A stretch of DNA of 64,000 nucleotides from Porticoccaceae bacterium LTM1 (GTDB taxonomy: Bacteria > Pseudomonadota > Gammaproteobacteria > Pseudomonadales > Porticoccaceae). Position 1 is the first letter of the stretch, and every line of letters starts with the position of its first letter. Below are positions 17,517 through 26,282 of this stretch, piece after piece. The position numbers and the translations under genes are program-made. The stretch spans positions 2,931,501 to 2,995,500 of the forward strand of contig CP127080.1 of assembly GCA_030252795.1 (NCBI GenBank), given 5' to 3'. The notes under the pieces were generated by a model, which had not been told where the DNA came from, made no database searches, and saw only the letters and a list, made by a program, of their open reading frames with translations.

Positions 17517-18188
17517 TTATCGCACTGTCGACTCCGCGCGAACCAGCCCGGTCAGCTCTGCACAGAGGCTGTCACCAACGGCTAGCGGCCCAACACCAGC
17601 TGGCGTGCCGGTGAGCACCACATCGCCGGGCATCAAAGTAAAGTGCCCAGAGATATACGCCATTAGCTTTAATACCGGCGTCAGCATATCGGATGTGTTC
17701 ACCTGCTGACGAACTTCGCCATTTTGGATGAGTGAAAATTCAAGATTCTGCAGATCGCCATCAAAAGAGACAAATTCCGACAACGGGCAGGCACCATCAA
17801 AAGCCTTGGCTTTTTCCCACGGCTGGCCCTTCTCTTTTAACTGCTGCTGTACATCCCGCAGGGTTAAATCCAGTGCCACCCCCACGCCAAGTATTGCCTT
17901 TTCGGCTTGCGATTCATCGGCATTGCTCAGCCGCTCACCTACCAAAATCGCCAGTTCAGTTTCAAAGTGGCAGCTTCCACGGTCCATTGGAATGGAAAAC
18001 GTCGGGGCAATCGGCACCACAGTAGTAGCCGGCTTTATAAACAGCAGTGGCTCTGTAGGAATCGGGTTATTTAATTCCCGTGCGTGCTCGGCATAGTTGC
18101 GGCCAATACACACAATCTTTCCAACAGGCAAATTGACTTGCTTACCATCCAGGACGTGCTGGTAGGCAGGTAATTCAGCTGAGTTCAT
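17517..18188 (-). CDS. Fumarylacetoacetate hydrolase family protein
   Basis: A 223-residue FAH-fold enzyme. It starts with VCIGRNYAEHARELNN and has FIKPATTV, then HFETELAILVG, which supplies the two metal-binding glutamates, then VALDLTLRD with the aspartate. The C-terminal GDVVLTGTPAGVGP loop is also typical. Relatives act as acylpyruvases or oxaloacetate tautomerases/decarboxylases; the exact substrate cannot be told. The ATG at 18188 overlaps the end of the upstream DUF4870 gene by 14 bases. It is the last gene of a four-gene operon. Confidence 0.85.
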   Translation of the reverse strand: MNSAELPAYQHVLDGKQVNLPVGKIVCIGRNYAEHARELNNPIPTEPLLFIKPATTVVPIAPTFSIPMDRGSCHFETELAILVGERLSNADESQAEKAILGVGVALDLTLRDVQQQLKEKGQPWEKAKAFDGACPLSEFVSFDGDLQNLEFSLIQNGEVRQQVNTSDMLTPVLKLMAYISGHFTLMPGDVVLTGTPAGVGPLAVGDSLCAELTGLVRAESTVR

Positions 18189-18525
18189 ACATCGGCCTGC
18201 GTTCATTAAAATTCAGCCAACCGCGAATGATGCGATAAATCACCCAAATACAGACAGCGGCATAGCCCAAAAAGCCAATCATGACAAAAATCAGTGGGGT
18301 AGCCACAGCGAGCCACAACAACGCAAACCAGAAAGTGCGCATCTGCCAGCGAAAGTGGCTGGCGTACCAGGTGCCCTGAACACTGTCCTGTTTAATGTGA
18401 TTGATGATTACTCCGGCAACCCAGGTTATGCCGCCGACAAAAAAGCCCGCCGCCTGAAGGATATATACCGCCAGGGTCAGGTTGCGTGCCTGCTCTTCAT
18501 CCAACATTTGTGTCTGCTCGTTCAT
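18175..18525 (-). CDS. DUF4870-like small membrane protein
   Basis: A 116-residue inner-membrane protein with three predicted helices: one near residues 17-41, then a pair near 65-100. The ordering (helix, short charged loop with HIKQDSVQGTWYASHFRWQMRTF, helix hairpin) matches DUF4870-type proteins. Function unknown. It is 23 bases after the FAD oxidoreductase and overlaps the FAH gene. Confidence 0.72.
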   Translation of the reverse strand: MNEQTQMLDEEQARNLTLAVYILQAAGFFVGGITWVAGVIINHIKQDSVQGTWYASHFRWQMRTFWFALLWLAVATPLIFVMIGFLGYAAVCIWVIYRIIRGWLNFNERRPMYELS

Positions 18526-18548
18526 AATCCGTCTCTCTTCGCTTCCTT

Positions 18549-19946
18549 TTAATCAAACAGTTTGCCGGGATTCATTATCCCGTTGGGGTCAAACACCTGC
18601 TTCAGCTGTTTCATCAAGTCAATTTCCGTTTCGCTGCAACAATACCCGAGACTGGCTTTCTTGAGCAAACCAATCCCATGCTCGGCGGACACACTTCCCT
18701 CGTAGCGGGACACCAATCTTGCCAGCTCATCACCTATTACTTCACTGTGCCGGGCAAATTGTTCGGTGGTCATCTCATCGGGTTTAAGAATATTGACGTG
18801 GATATTACCGTCACCGATATGACCAAATAGGACCACCTCAAAACGCCGATCCATATCGGTCACCAGACGCTCAATATCCGCAACAAAGCCCGGCAGCCGG
18901 GACACCCGAACCGACAGATCTGACTTGTAGGGCTGGTAGCGGTGCAGCCGCTCGGGAAGATCCTCACGCAAGCACCACAACGCTTTCGCCTGGGCAACAC
19001 TCTGGCTGGCTACACCATCCACAATCAAGCCCTGATCCAAACACTCGCTGAAGGCTGCTTCGGCATGGTGCTGATCCAGCTCGTAGACCGCATCGAACTC
19101 CAGTAAAACGTAACAGGGTGCTACGGTGGCAAAGGGGCGTGAAGACCCCTCCTCTACCACGATCTGCAAGCCACGCTCGGTGAAAAATTCAAAGGCGGTC
19201 AACTCCACAGCCCTTGAAAATACTTTCAGCACCTCGAGAACTGCCGGCAGATCTCGCATCGCCAGTACCATTACCTGCAAGCTTTTCGGTGGCCGGGTGA
19301 GTTGCAGAGTCGCCTCTGCGATAAACCCCAACGTACCCTCTGAGCCAATAAACAGCTGCTGCAGGTTGTAACCGGCGTTGTTTTTGACCAGGCCGTGATT
19401 GAGCTCCAGCACATCACCTGCGCCGGTAACCACAGTAAGGCCGCGTACCCAGTTGCGGGTCATGCCGTAACGAATCACTTTGATACCACCGGCATTGGTA
19501 GCGATATTGCCGCCAATCTGGCTGGAGCCCGAGGAAGCGAAATCTACCGGGTAAAACAACCCGTGCTGCTCAGCGGCATCCTGCACCTGACGAGTAATGA
19601 CTCCTGCCTGACAACGCAGGGTACGATCGGTGGTATCAAGATCGAGAATCCGGTTCATGCGATCCAGGGCAACGACTAACTCTCCATTGGCAGCTACAGC
19701 CCCCCCACTTAATCCGGTGCGTCCGCCGGATGGCACCAGTGCCAACTGGTGCTGATTGGCCAGTTTCACAATCGCTTGCAGCTGCTCGACGCTTTCTGGC
19801 CTTACTGCTGCCACCGGTGCAGGCTGCCAAAAGCGGGTGCGATCCACCCCCAGATCCTCTAGGGTGTTGGGGTCAGTATGCACATAGCGGTTACCGACCA
19901 CATTGGCCAGGCTCTTTAAAACAGAATCGGATAATGCACTATTCAT
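18549..19946 (-). CDS. FAD-binding oxidoreductase, D-2-hydroxyglutarate dehydrogenase/GlcD type
   Basis: A 465-residue flavoprotein with an N-terminal PCMH FAD-binding domain (VPSGGRTGLSGGA near residue 73 and SSGSSQIGGNIATNAGG near residue 140) and a C-terminal oxidase domain. FGHIGDGNIHVNI and SAEHGIGLLKK supply the histidine metal/substrate residues of this class. Close relatives oxidise D-2-hydroxyglutarate, D-lactate or glycolate; D-2-hydroxyglutarate is my best guess because the protein is stand-alone with no GlcE/GlcF partners. The ATG at 19946 overlaps the upstream hydrolase stop (TGATG). Confidence 0.82.
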   Translation of the reverse strand: MNSALSDSVLKSLANVVGNRYVHTDPNTLEDLGVDRTRFWQPAPVAAVRPESVEQLQAIVKLANQHQLALVPSGGRTGLSGGAVAANGELVVALDRMNRILDLDTTDRTLRCQAGVITRQVQDAAEQHGLFYPVDFASSGSSQIGGNIATNAGGIKVIRYGMTRNWVRGLTVVTGAGDVLELNHGLVKNNAGYNLQQLFIGSEGTLGFIAEATLQLTRPPKSLQVMVLAMRDLPAVLEVLKVFSRAVELTAFEFFTERGLQIVVEEGSSRPFATVAPCYVLLEFDAVYELDQHHAEAAFSECLDQGLIVDGVASQSVAQAKALWCLREDLPERLHRYQPYKSDLSVRVSRLPGFVADIERLVTDMDRRFEVVLFGHIGDGNIHVNILKPDEMTTEQFARHSEVIGDELARLVSRYEGSVSAEHGIGLLKKASLGYCCSETEIDLMKQLKQVFDPNGIMNPGKLFD

Positions 19947-20932
19947 CAATCGGGATGTATGTGTTCAAACACTTGGGCGCGAATGTCCTCGCGTTCATTT
20001 ACAAGGTGGTGCATCGCTTGCGGCAACCACACTAACTCTGCATTTGGGAATTGTCGCTCTATAGCGGAGATATTGTAGCGCCAGTCCACCGTTGTATCCT
20101 GTTGCCCCTGAATTACTGTGATTGGCCAAGTGCAGGAGGGCGCTTCGTTGAAGTCCGCTATCCACTGTTTCATCGCACCCACCCAAACCAGAGGGATTCG
20201 GTCCACCTGAAGTGGTTCGTGATGCTCGAGGAATTCGGCAAATACAATGTCATGGGAGTTGCGCCTGAATTTGCGCTTCGTCGTCACCATTCGTCCGTTC
20301 AGCAAGCGGTACAGCCAGATACTGAAGTGCCAGTGCCAGGGCTTGATCAGCGGTGCAAGCAACCAGATATTGCGAAAAGGACATGGTTCGTGCCGGGCAT
20401 TCCTTGATTGAAGAAAACGCAACACGATAGCCGCACCAGTGCTTTGGCCAACAACACTGAATGGACGGGGAAAGTGATTTAACCGGTCCAGCAAGTCTGC
20501 AAAAACGGACTCATAGCTGGCAAAACTTTCGATCGCCAGTCGCTCGCCATCAGACAGGCCGTGGCCCGGTAGATCAAAAGCTACCACGGCCTGCCCCTGC
20601 TGGATAAGGTGTTCGATCAAATTGCCATACAGACCAACGTGATCAAAGTAGCCATGCACCATAAAGGTGGTGCCGCGAGGCGATGCCGGCAGCCAGTAAT
20701 AACAACACACCCTAAAACCTTGTGTCTCTATATGCCCGACTCGAAACTCGACATGAGGATCCTGTCTGGCAGGGAATCGGTAGTCGTGCAGATGCCTGAG
20801 AAGCAGTGGGTTAGCTGGTGTGTGATCATTTCTAGGCTGAAAGATCAGCTCATCCAGCGAGTTCCTGATCTGTACAAAATCATCAACATTCAGAGAAATC
20901 CGTTGCATGGCAATTGCTTCTTTTTCCGGCAT
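19946..20932 (-). CDS. Alpha/beta hydrolase, monoacylglycerol lipase/lysophospholipase type
   Basis: A 328-residue serine hydrolase. The oxyanion motif is in MVHGYFDHVGLY, the nucleophile elbow is GQSTGA near residue 168 instead of the commoner GHSMG, the acid is probably the aspartate in GQQDTTVDW, and the histidine is in AMHHLVNE near the end. No signal peptide is visible, so it is probably cytoplasmic. The start could also be the ATG eight codons downstream. It heads the minus-strand operon and is divergent from the ECF sigma gene. Confidence 0.8.
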   Translation of the reverse strand: MPEKEAIAMQRISLNVDDFVQIRNSLDELIFQPRNDHTPANPLLLRHLHDYRFPARQDPHVEFRVGHIETQGFRVCCYYWLPASPRGTTFMVHGYFDHVGLYGNLIEHLIQQGQAVVAFDLPGHGLSDGERLAIESFASYESVFADLLDRLNHFPRPFSVVGQSTGAAIVLRFLQSRNARHEPCPFRNIWLLAPLIKPWHWHFSIWLYRLLNGRMVTTKRKFRRNSHDIVFAEFLEHHEPLQVDRIPLVWVGAMKQWIADFNEAPSCTWPITVIQGQQDTTVDWRYNISAIERQFPNAELVWLPQAMHHLVNEREDIRAQVFEHIHPD

Positions 20933-20982
20933 TGATTAGATTGCCTGTCGGGAGGGGTTATGGACATCTTCGCAAACCCAGC

Positions 20983-21525
20983 ATGAATTACAAGAATAAA
21001 CAGCGCATTGAAAAATTAATCAAGGAGCACGGTGCCACTCTGGTGCGGTTTTTGACCCGGCGACTGAACAACCGGGAGGACGCCGAGGACATCGCTCAAA
21101 ACACTTTTATGCGCCTTTACACTCTGGACAACCCTGATGAGGTTGAGAATCCGCGTGCCTTTTTGTTTCAGGTGGCCGCCAACCTGTCGGTGGATCAACT
21201 GCGCCGCAAAGTGCGCATGAACAATTATCTCGATGGCGAGCGAGCCAGGGTAGACAGCGATGAAGCGGCCGGACTGACTGCAGGGGAGCACTCCCCGGAA
21301 GAGTTAATGGAAGCTCGTGAGCGGGTACAACGCATTTACGACGTGATCGAATCGATGCCCAACAATGTCCGGCAGGCTTTTTTGCTCAATCGAAACAAGG
21401 GCATGTCTTACAGCGATATCGCCAAATTGATGGATGTTTCGGTGAGCAGTGTTGAAAAATATATGCTGGAAGCATTGAAACAATGCCGCCGGGCTCTTGT
21501 CGAAGACCCGTCCAGTGAGAAATAA
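20983..21525 (+). CDS. ECF-family sigma factor (FecI-like)
   Basis: A 180-residue sigma-70 family member with region 2 (LVRFLTRRLNNREDAEDIAQNTFMRLY) and region 4 (MPNNVRQAFLLNRNKGMSYSDIAKLMDVSVSSVEKYMLEAL). The ATG at 20983 gives a typical FecI length; a 23-residue upstream extension is unlikely. A nine-codon reading frame (20960-20986) with a GGAGG-like site ends in an ATGA overlap with this start and may couple translation. It is the first gene of a sigma/anti-sigma/receptor cell-surface signalling operon. Confidence 0.88.
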   Translation: MNYKNKQRIEKLIKEHGATLVRFLTRRLNNREDAEDIAQNTFMRLYTLDNPDEVENPRAFLFQVAANLSVDQLRRKVRMNNYLDGERARVDSDEAAGLTAGEHSPEELMEARERVQRIYDVIESMPNNVRQAFLLNRNKGMSYSDIAKLMDVSVSSVEKYMLEALKQCRRALVEDPSSEK

Positions 21526-21649
21526 TAACGATCTGGTCACGAAACAAATCATCTAATTCACACTCAATGATGAGGACGATTCATTCCAGTTCGTCTACAC
21601 TGGGCAAGCGATATAAAACTATGAGCCGTTTTCGGGGAATTTTCAGGCG

Positions 21650-22633
21650 ATGACTGCCACTTATACTTACACATCCACAGACGATTTGCTCGATGAAGCG
21701 TGCGAATGGGCTGTGCGTTTGCGTGGCGAAAATGTGGACGACTCATTGCTGGATCAATTTTCCGAGTGGCTGACCACCAGTGAAGACCATCGAATCGCCT
21801 TCACCCAGATCGCAGATTTTTCCGGCGAACTGGATGTAGTCAAAGCCATGCCGATGGATCACCTGATCCCCGAAGCCAAACAGACCGCCAAGCCACGTTT
21901 TGGCTGGCTGCGCCTTTCCGGTGGATTTGCCGTAGCAGCTATTGCAGTTGTTGCCTGGCTGGGCCTGCAACCCACCCTACCGGTAGAACACTATCAAACT
22001 AACGTAGGCAAACAGTTGACTGTATCGCTCAGTGATGGGTCCACTGTAGAGCTCAATACAGATTCAGAGCTGGAAGTTCGTTTTGATGACGAGCACAGAA
22101 CGATTCGTCTGGTGAAAGGTGAAGTTTTCTTCAATACGGCCAAAGACAGCGAGCGCCCCTTTATTGTAGAAATTGGAGATGTCTCCGCACAGGTGCTTGG
22201 CACCAGCTTCAACGTCTACCGGACCACCGAGCAAGCCGCCACAGTAGTCGTTACTGAGGGCGCAGTACGAGTTGCCTCAACACACTATCCGTCCCAGGCC
22301 ACTATCCTGGAAGCTGATCAGGCAGCGGCCTACAACCATGAAAGTGGTATTGAGCCAATCAAGGTAGACCTGGAAGCAATAACCGCCTGGCGCCACCAAC
22401 AGGTTAAATTCGACAACACCCCTCTTCACGAGGTTGTTGCAACCCTGAATCGCTACAGTTCCACGCCGATATCCTTGCTTTCCAACGATATCGCATTTGT
22501 CCCCGTGTCCGGCACCTTCTCTATTGAAGCGCCGATTGACACCGCCCTCGCCGTTGCCGCCAGCCTTGAGCAGCTGGAAGGCACCCTCGAAAACGGCAAA
22601 GTAAAGTTGTACAAGTCCGTTAACAGGATATAA
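21650..22633 (+). CDS. FecR-family anti-sigma/sigma regulator
   Basis: A 327-residue inner-membrane regulator. The cytoplasmic N-terminal part (DDLLDEACEWAVRLRGENVD..LLDQFSEWLTTSEDHRIAF) binds the sigma factor; one membrane helix lies near residues 90-108; the periplasmic FecR domain (TVSLSDGSTVELNTDSEL, LGTSFNVYR) follows; the C-terminal portion resembles an STN-like signal domain. It should pass the signal from the N-terminal domain of the next receptor to the sigma factor encoded upstream. Normal length for the family. Confidence 0.88.
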   Translation: MTATYTYTSTDDLLDEACEWAVRLRGENVDDSLLDQFSEWLTTSEDHRIAFTQIADFSGELDVVKAMPMDHLIPEAKQTAKPRFGWLRLSGGFAVAAIAVVAWLGLQPTLPVEHYQTNVGKQLTVSLSDGSTVELNTDSELEVRFDDEHRTIRLVKGEVFFNTAKDSERPFIVEIGDVSAQVLGTSFNVYRTTEQAATVVVTEGAVRVASTHYPSQATILEADQAAAYNHESGIEPIKVDLEAITAWRHQQVKFDNTPLHEVVATLNRYSSTPISLLSNDIAFVPVSGTFSIEAPIDTALAVAASLEQLEGTLENGKVKLYKSVNRI

Positions 22634-22710
22634 CCTCTCACATTAATGTCTTAGAACTGACTAACCGGTTCCGGTCAGCCCGTGGCTGACTTGTGCTGTA
22701 ACGGAGGTCG

Positions 22711-25680
22711 ATGTCGTTGGGACAGCGTCGTAAATCGAGCAAATACAAGGGCTTCAGGCACAACAGGCTGGCAACCGGACTGTTGTGTGCACTGCTGTGC
22801 GGCTCCGCAACAGCTGGCCTACACGACGCCTATGAGATCACCCTACCCAGCCAATCACTCAAAGAGACCTTGGTAAAATTGGGTGAAATAGCCAAGATCT
22901 CGATCATTTTTTCTGACCGAACGGTCACAAAACTCGACAGCACCGCCATATCGGGCAACATGACGATTGAACAGGCCTTACAACTGGCTATTGAAGGCTC
23001 CGATCTGGAACTGCAGGTCATTTCTCCTCGAGCTGTCGCAATCGTCAGTGCGAAAACGGAACATGTGGTCTCCGAATCCACCCCCGACAGTAACGAAGAG
23101 CTCTTTTATATCGAAGAACTGATGGTGAGTGGCCGCAAGGTAACTGGTTCAAGGTTGCGACAGGCAGATCTCAACGGCTTTGCTCCGGTAGAAATTCTCT
23201 CCGGAACCGAATTACGTATGAGCGGTGCCGAGTCCTTATCTGACTTACTGAAATATATTCCGGTAACCTCCGGCAACTCCACCAGCACCGCAGTGAGCAA
23301 CGGCGGAGATGGCACCGCCACAGTTACCCTGCGCGGCCTGCCCGCAAGCAATACCCTGGTGCTACTGAACGGTCAGCGCATAGCAAGCAACGGGTTTGGC
23401 GGAAAATCCGTCGATATCAATACCATACCCACCGCAGCCATTGAGCGCATTGAAATCCTCAAAGATGGCGCTTCAGCCATTTACGGCTCAGACGCCATTG
23501 CCGGTGTTGTAAATATTATTCTGCACAAACAATTCGATGGCTTACAGCTGGAAACCTATTACGGCCAAAGCGGACATGGCGACAACGGCACCATCACCAC
23601 AAATGCAGTTTGGGGACGGCAGGGCAGCAAAGGCTCTTACATGATTGCCCTGAACCATTATGAACAGGACGGCTTTAACAGTCGCGACCGCGAACTGTCA
23701 CGGGATGCAGATAGTCGCCCATTGGGCGGTATTGATAAACGCTCGACAGCAACACCGAGCGCACGTATCACCATTGATGAAACAACAATGATTGTCAAAG
23801 AGGGCACCTCCGGAGACAGCAGTTCGGATTTTCGGGAAGCCACCGATGAAGATCTCTTTGATTTCCTCGATTACACCTCGTCACTGACACCATCCCAGCG
23901 TACGAACCTGTTTATCAATGGCGAATATGAAATCAGTGAGCGAATAATCGGCTCCCTGTCCGCCAGTTACACGCACACAAAATCCAAGATTACATTTGCG
24001 CCAACACCAATTTTTACCGCTTTTGAAGATACACCGATCATGGTGGCGGCAGATAATCCATACAACCCGTTTGATACCGAAATAGGCGATGTGCGCCGTC
24101 GAATGCTTGAGGTTGGTGAACGCGCCAAGTTTAATAAAAACCGTGCCGCACGAATCTCTCTGGGGTTGCGAGGTCATCTGGAAGATTGGGAGTGGGCCAC
24201 AACCGCAAACTGGAGCCGAACTTCCGCCAACGAGGAATTTACCGGACTGATCAATGCTGACAGGCTGAGACAGGGCCTGGGGTCACCTGACCAGTGCAGC
24301 GAAGATTGTGTAGCCATTAACCTGTTTGGGCCCACCGGCTCTCTGGACCAGGAGCAAGTCGGCTGGATTAAAACCGGCTCCACTTCCACAGGTGAAACCG
24401 AATTGCGCAACCTAACCGTAGACCTGAACACATGGCTGTGGGACCTTCCCGCCGGTGAAGTCGGACTGGCATTTGGTGGTGAGATGCGCCACGAATCCAT
24501 GAACATTACACCGGATCAACTGGCTACCCAAAATAACCTGATCGGCGGTCATAATTTCACCTCCTCGAGCGGAACCCGCAATGTCTTTGAAGCCTACATG
24601 GAATGGATGGTGCCACTTTTAAGCGAAAAACCGTGGGTCAAAGACCTCGACTTCAGCCTTGCTCTGCGTCATTCCCACTTCAGTGATTTTGGCAACTCTA
24701 CAAATCCAAAAGCTTCACTTCGTTATCAATCGAACGAGGACTGGACATTCAGGGCCACCTACGCCACCGGTTTCAGAGCCCCATCTTTGATTGAGCTTTA
24801 TAAAGGCGCAAGCGAGAACCAGAGCCGCTTGTCCGACCCTTGTTCCAAACCTGAAAATGTCGGTGTCCTGCCCGGTTGCCAGCAACAGACTGACCCACTG
24901 CGGATGCAGTACCTTACTCAACTGGGCGGTAATGCCACATTAAAACCCGAGGATTCGAACAGCTACTCGCTGGGCACAATCTGGCAACCAGTGGAGCTCG
25001 GCTCCCTCTCGATTACCCTGGACTATTTCCATATTCAGCAGAGTAATGTCATTGACGCAAATGCCCAGTTTTTTGTAACCAGCAACGCAACGACCGGTGA
25101 ATATGGCGACAGGGTTTTTCGAGATGCCAATGGCGAGATTATTCGAGTTATCAGTACGATGGCCAACCTTGGCGAAAGGGAAGTCACTGGCCTGGATATA
25201 GGTGCCAGTTGGTCTTTAGGGCTTGGTGAATATGGTTCAATCGCCACAAATCTCAGTGCCACACACCTGATGGAATACCTCTCTCAAAGCTCACCGCTAT
25301 CACCAGCAGAAGATCTTGCAGGCACATTTGAGGACGACGCAGCGGACGGCCAGGGCACTCTGCCTGAATGGAAAACTCACCTGAACATTTATTGGCAACA
25401 CCTGCACTGGGAAGCGGCTTACTCCCTGAATTATGTCGGCTCTCTTACCGAGACAATTCCCGGCTCTGAATTGCGACGCTCTATCACTTCATGGGTTACA
25501 CACGACGTACAGATGAGTTACCAGACCCTGCAGGGAAAAGCTCGCCTGACCCTTGGCATTGATAACCTGTTTGACAGAGCACCGCCATTTGCGGCGGCTG
25601 CATTCAATGATAATTTTGATGCGCGAAACTACGATGCCACCGGCCGATTTGGTTACGCCAAAATCACTTTGAAATTTTAG
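22711..25680 (+). CDS. TonB-dependent transducer/receptor with N-terminal STN signalling domain
   Basis: A 989-residue outer-membrane receptor. After a signal peptide (hydrophobic at 20-35) comes an STN domain (LPSQSLKETLVKLGEIAKISIIFSD... through about residue 110) that contacts FecR, then the plug domain (EELMVSGRK, TLRGLPASNTLVLLNGQR, IEILKDGASAIYGSDAIAG) and a 22-strand barrel ending in LKF. An ideal GGAGG precedes the ATG. Following the sigma and FecR genes, it should sense its own substrate and induce the operon. The Oar-like plug suggests a substrate such as oligosaccharide or peptide more than a siderophore, but this is inference. Confidence 0.9.
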   Translation: MSLGQRRKSSKYKGFRHNRLATGLLCALLCGSATAGLHDAYEITLPSQSLKETLVKLGEIAKISIIFSDRTVTKLDSTAISGNMTIEQALQLAIEGSDLELQVISPRAVAIVSAKTEHVVSESTPDSNEELFYIEELMVSGRKVTGSRLRQADLNGFAPVEILSGTELRMSGAESLSDLLKYIPVTSGNSTSTAVSNGGDGTATVTLRGLPASNTLVLLNGQRIASNGFGGKSVDINTIPTAAIERIEILKDGASAIYGSDAIAGVVNIILHKQFDGLQLETYYGQSGHGDNGTITTNAVWGRQGSKGSYMIALNHYEQDGFNSRDRELSRDADSRPLGGIDKRSTATPSARITIDETTMIVKEGTSGDSSSDFREATDEDLFDFLDYTSSLTPSQRTNLFINGEYEISERIIGSLSASYTHTKSKITFAPTPIFTAFEDTPIMVAADNPYNPFDTEIGDVRRRMLEVGERAKFNKNRAARISLGLRGHLEDWEWATTANWSRTSANEEFTGLINADRLRQGLGSPDQCSEDCVAINLFGPTGSLDQEQVGWIKTGSTSTGETELRNLTVDLNTWLWDLPAGEVGLAFGGEMRHESMNITPDQLATQNNLIGGHNFTSSSGTRNVFEAYMEWMVPLLSEKPWVKDLDFSLALRHSHFSDFGNSTNPKASLRYQSNEDWTFRATYATGFRAPSLIELYKGASENQSRLSDPCSKPENVGVLPGCQQQTDPLRMQYLTQLGGNATLKPEDSNSYSLGTIWQPVELGSLSITLDYFHIQQSNVIDANAQFFVTSNATTGEYGDRVFRDANGEIIRVISTMANLGEREVTGLDIGASWSLGLGEYGSIATNLSATHLMEYLSQSSPLSPAEDLAGTFEDDAADGQGTLPEWKTHLNIYWQHLHWEAAYSLNYVGSLTETIPGSELRRSITSWVTHDVQMSYQTLQGKARLTLGIDNLFDRAPPFAAAAFNDNFDARNYDATGRFGYAKITLKF

Positions 25681-26282
25681 TAACGCTCGTCACCATCAGA
25701 TTGATTCAGCTCTCAAACAACCACTCTATACAACCGTTGAATATCACACTCTCCGTGTGAGCTAACTCACAAAACTCGCTCGAGAGTAAACCAGAAAAAT
25801 TTTCCCTCAATAAAAAGTTCAAATTTCTTAAACTTTTTTCGGCCACCCCAAATCATTTATTGCTTAAAAATACATCTCGCAATTTGAGGCTTTATTTCAA
25901 TCAGACCTCTTAATTCATAAAATATATTTCACATATATTGAAGCAAATGTGTACATCTGTACCGACACCTTCCTCTCTGCCTATTAAAGACAAAAATATT
26001 ACAACAATATTACAGGACCAATGCCTGCAGAATGGTCGCACTGCAACATAAAATCGAAAATTACTCAGAGGAATAAGCCATACCTTTTTAGAACAAAAAA
26101 TTATTGAAATTTTATTCCAGTATCAACTTGATATTCTCAACATCATCCCATCTAAAACCTTTTTTCAGTACGTTTTCAGCTTAAAACCTCTTTGAGGTAA
26201 ATGCTTTTCCACCCGTCTCACAATCGGATTCGAAACTTTAGATCCATTGATTATAAAAATCGTTTCATTAAGGGGTATTTAA
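25681..26282. other. A+T-rich intergenic region upstream of a TonB receptor
   Basis: About 600 bases without a credible gene on either strand. It is much richer in A+T than its surroundings. No clear terminator follows the receptor at 25680. The end has an AAGGGG-type ribosome binding site at about 26270 for the next receptor; a TATAAA near 26252 could be its -10 box, but I could not assign a convincing -35. Confidence 0.5.
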
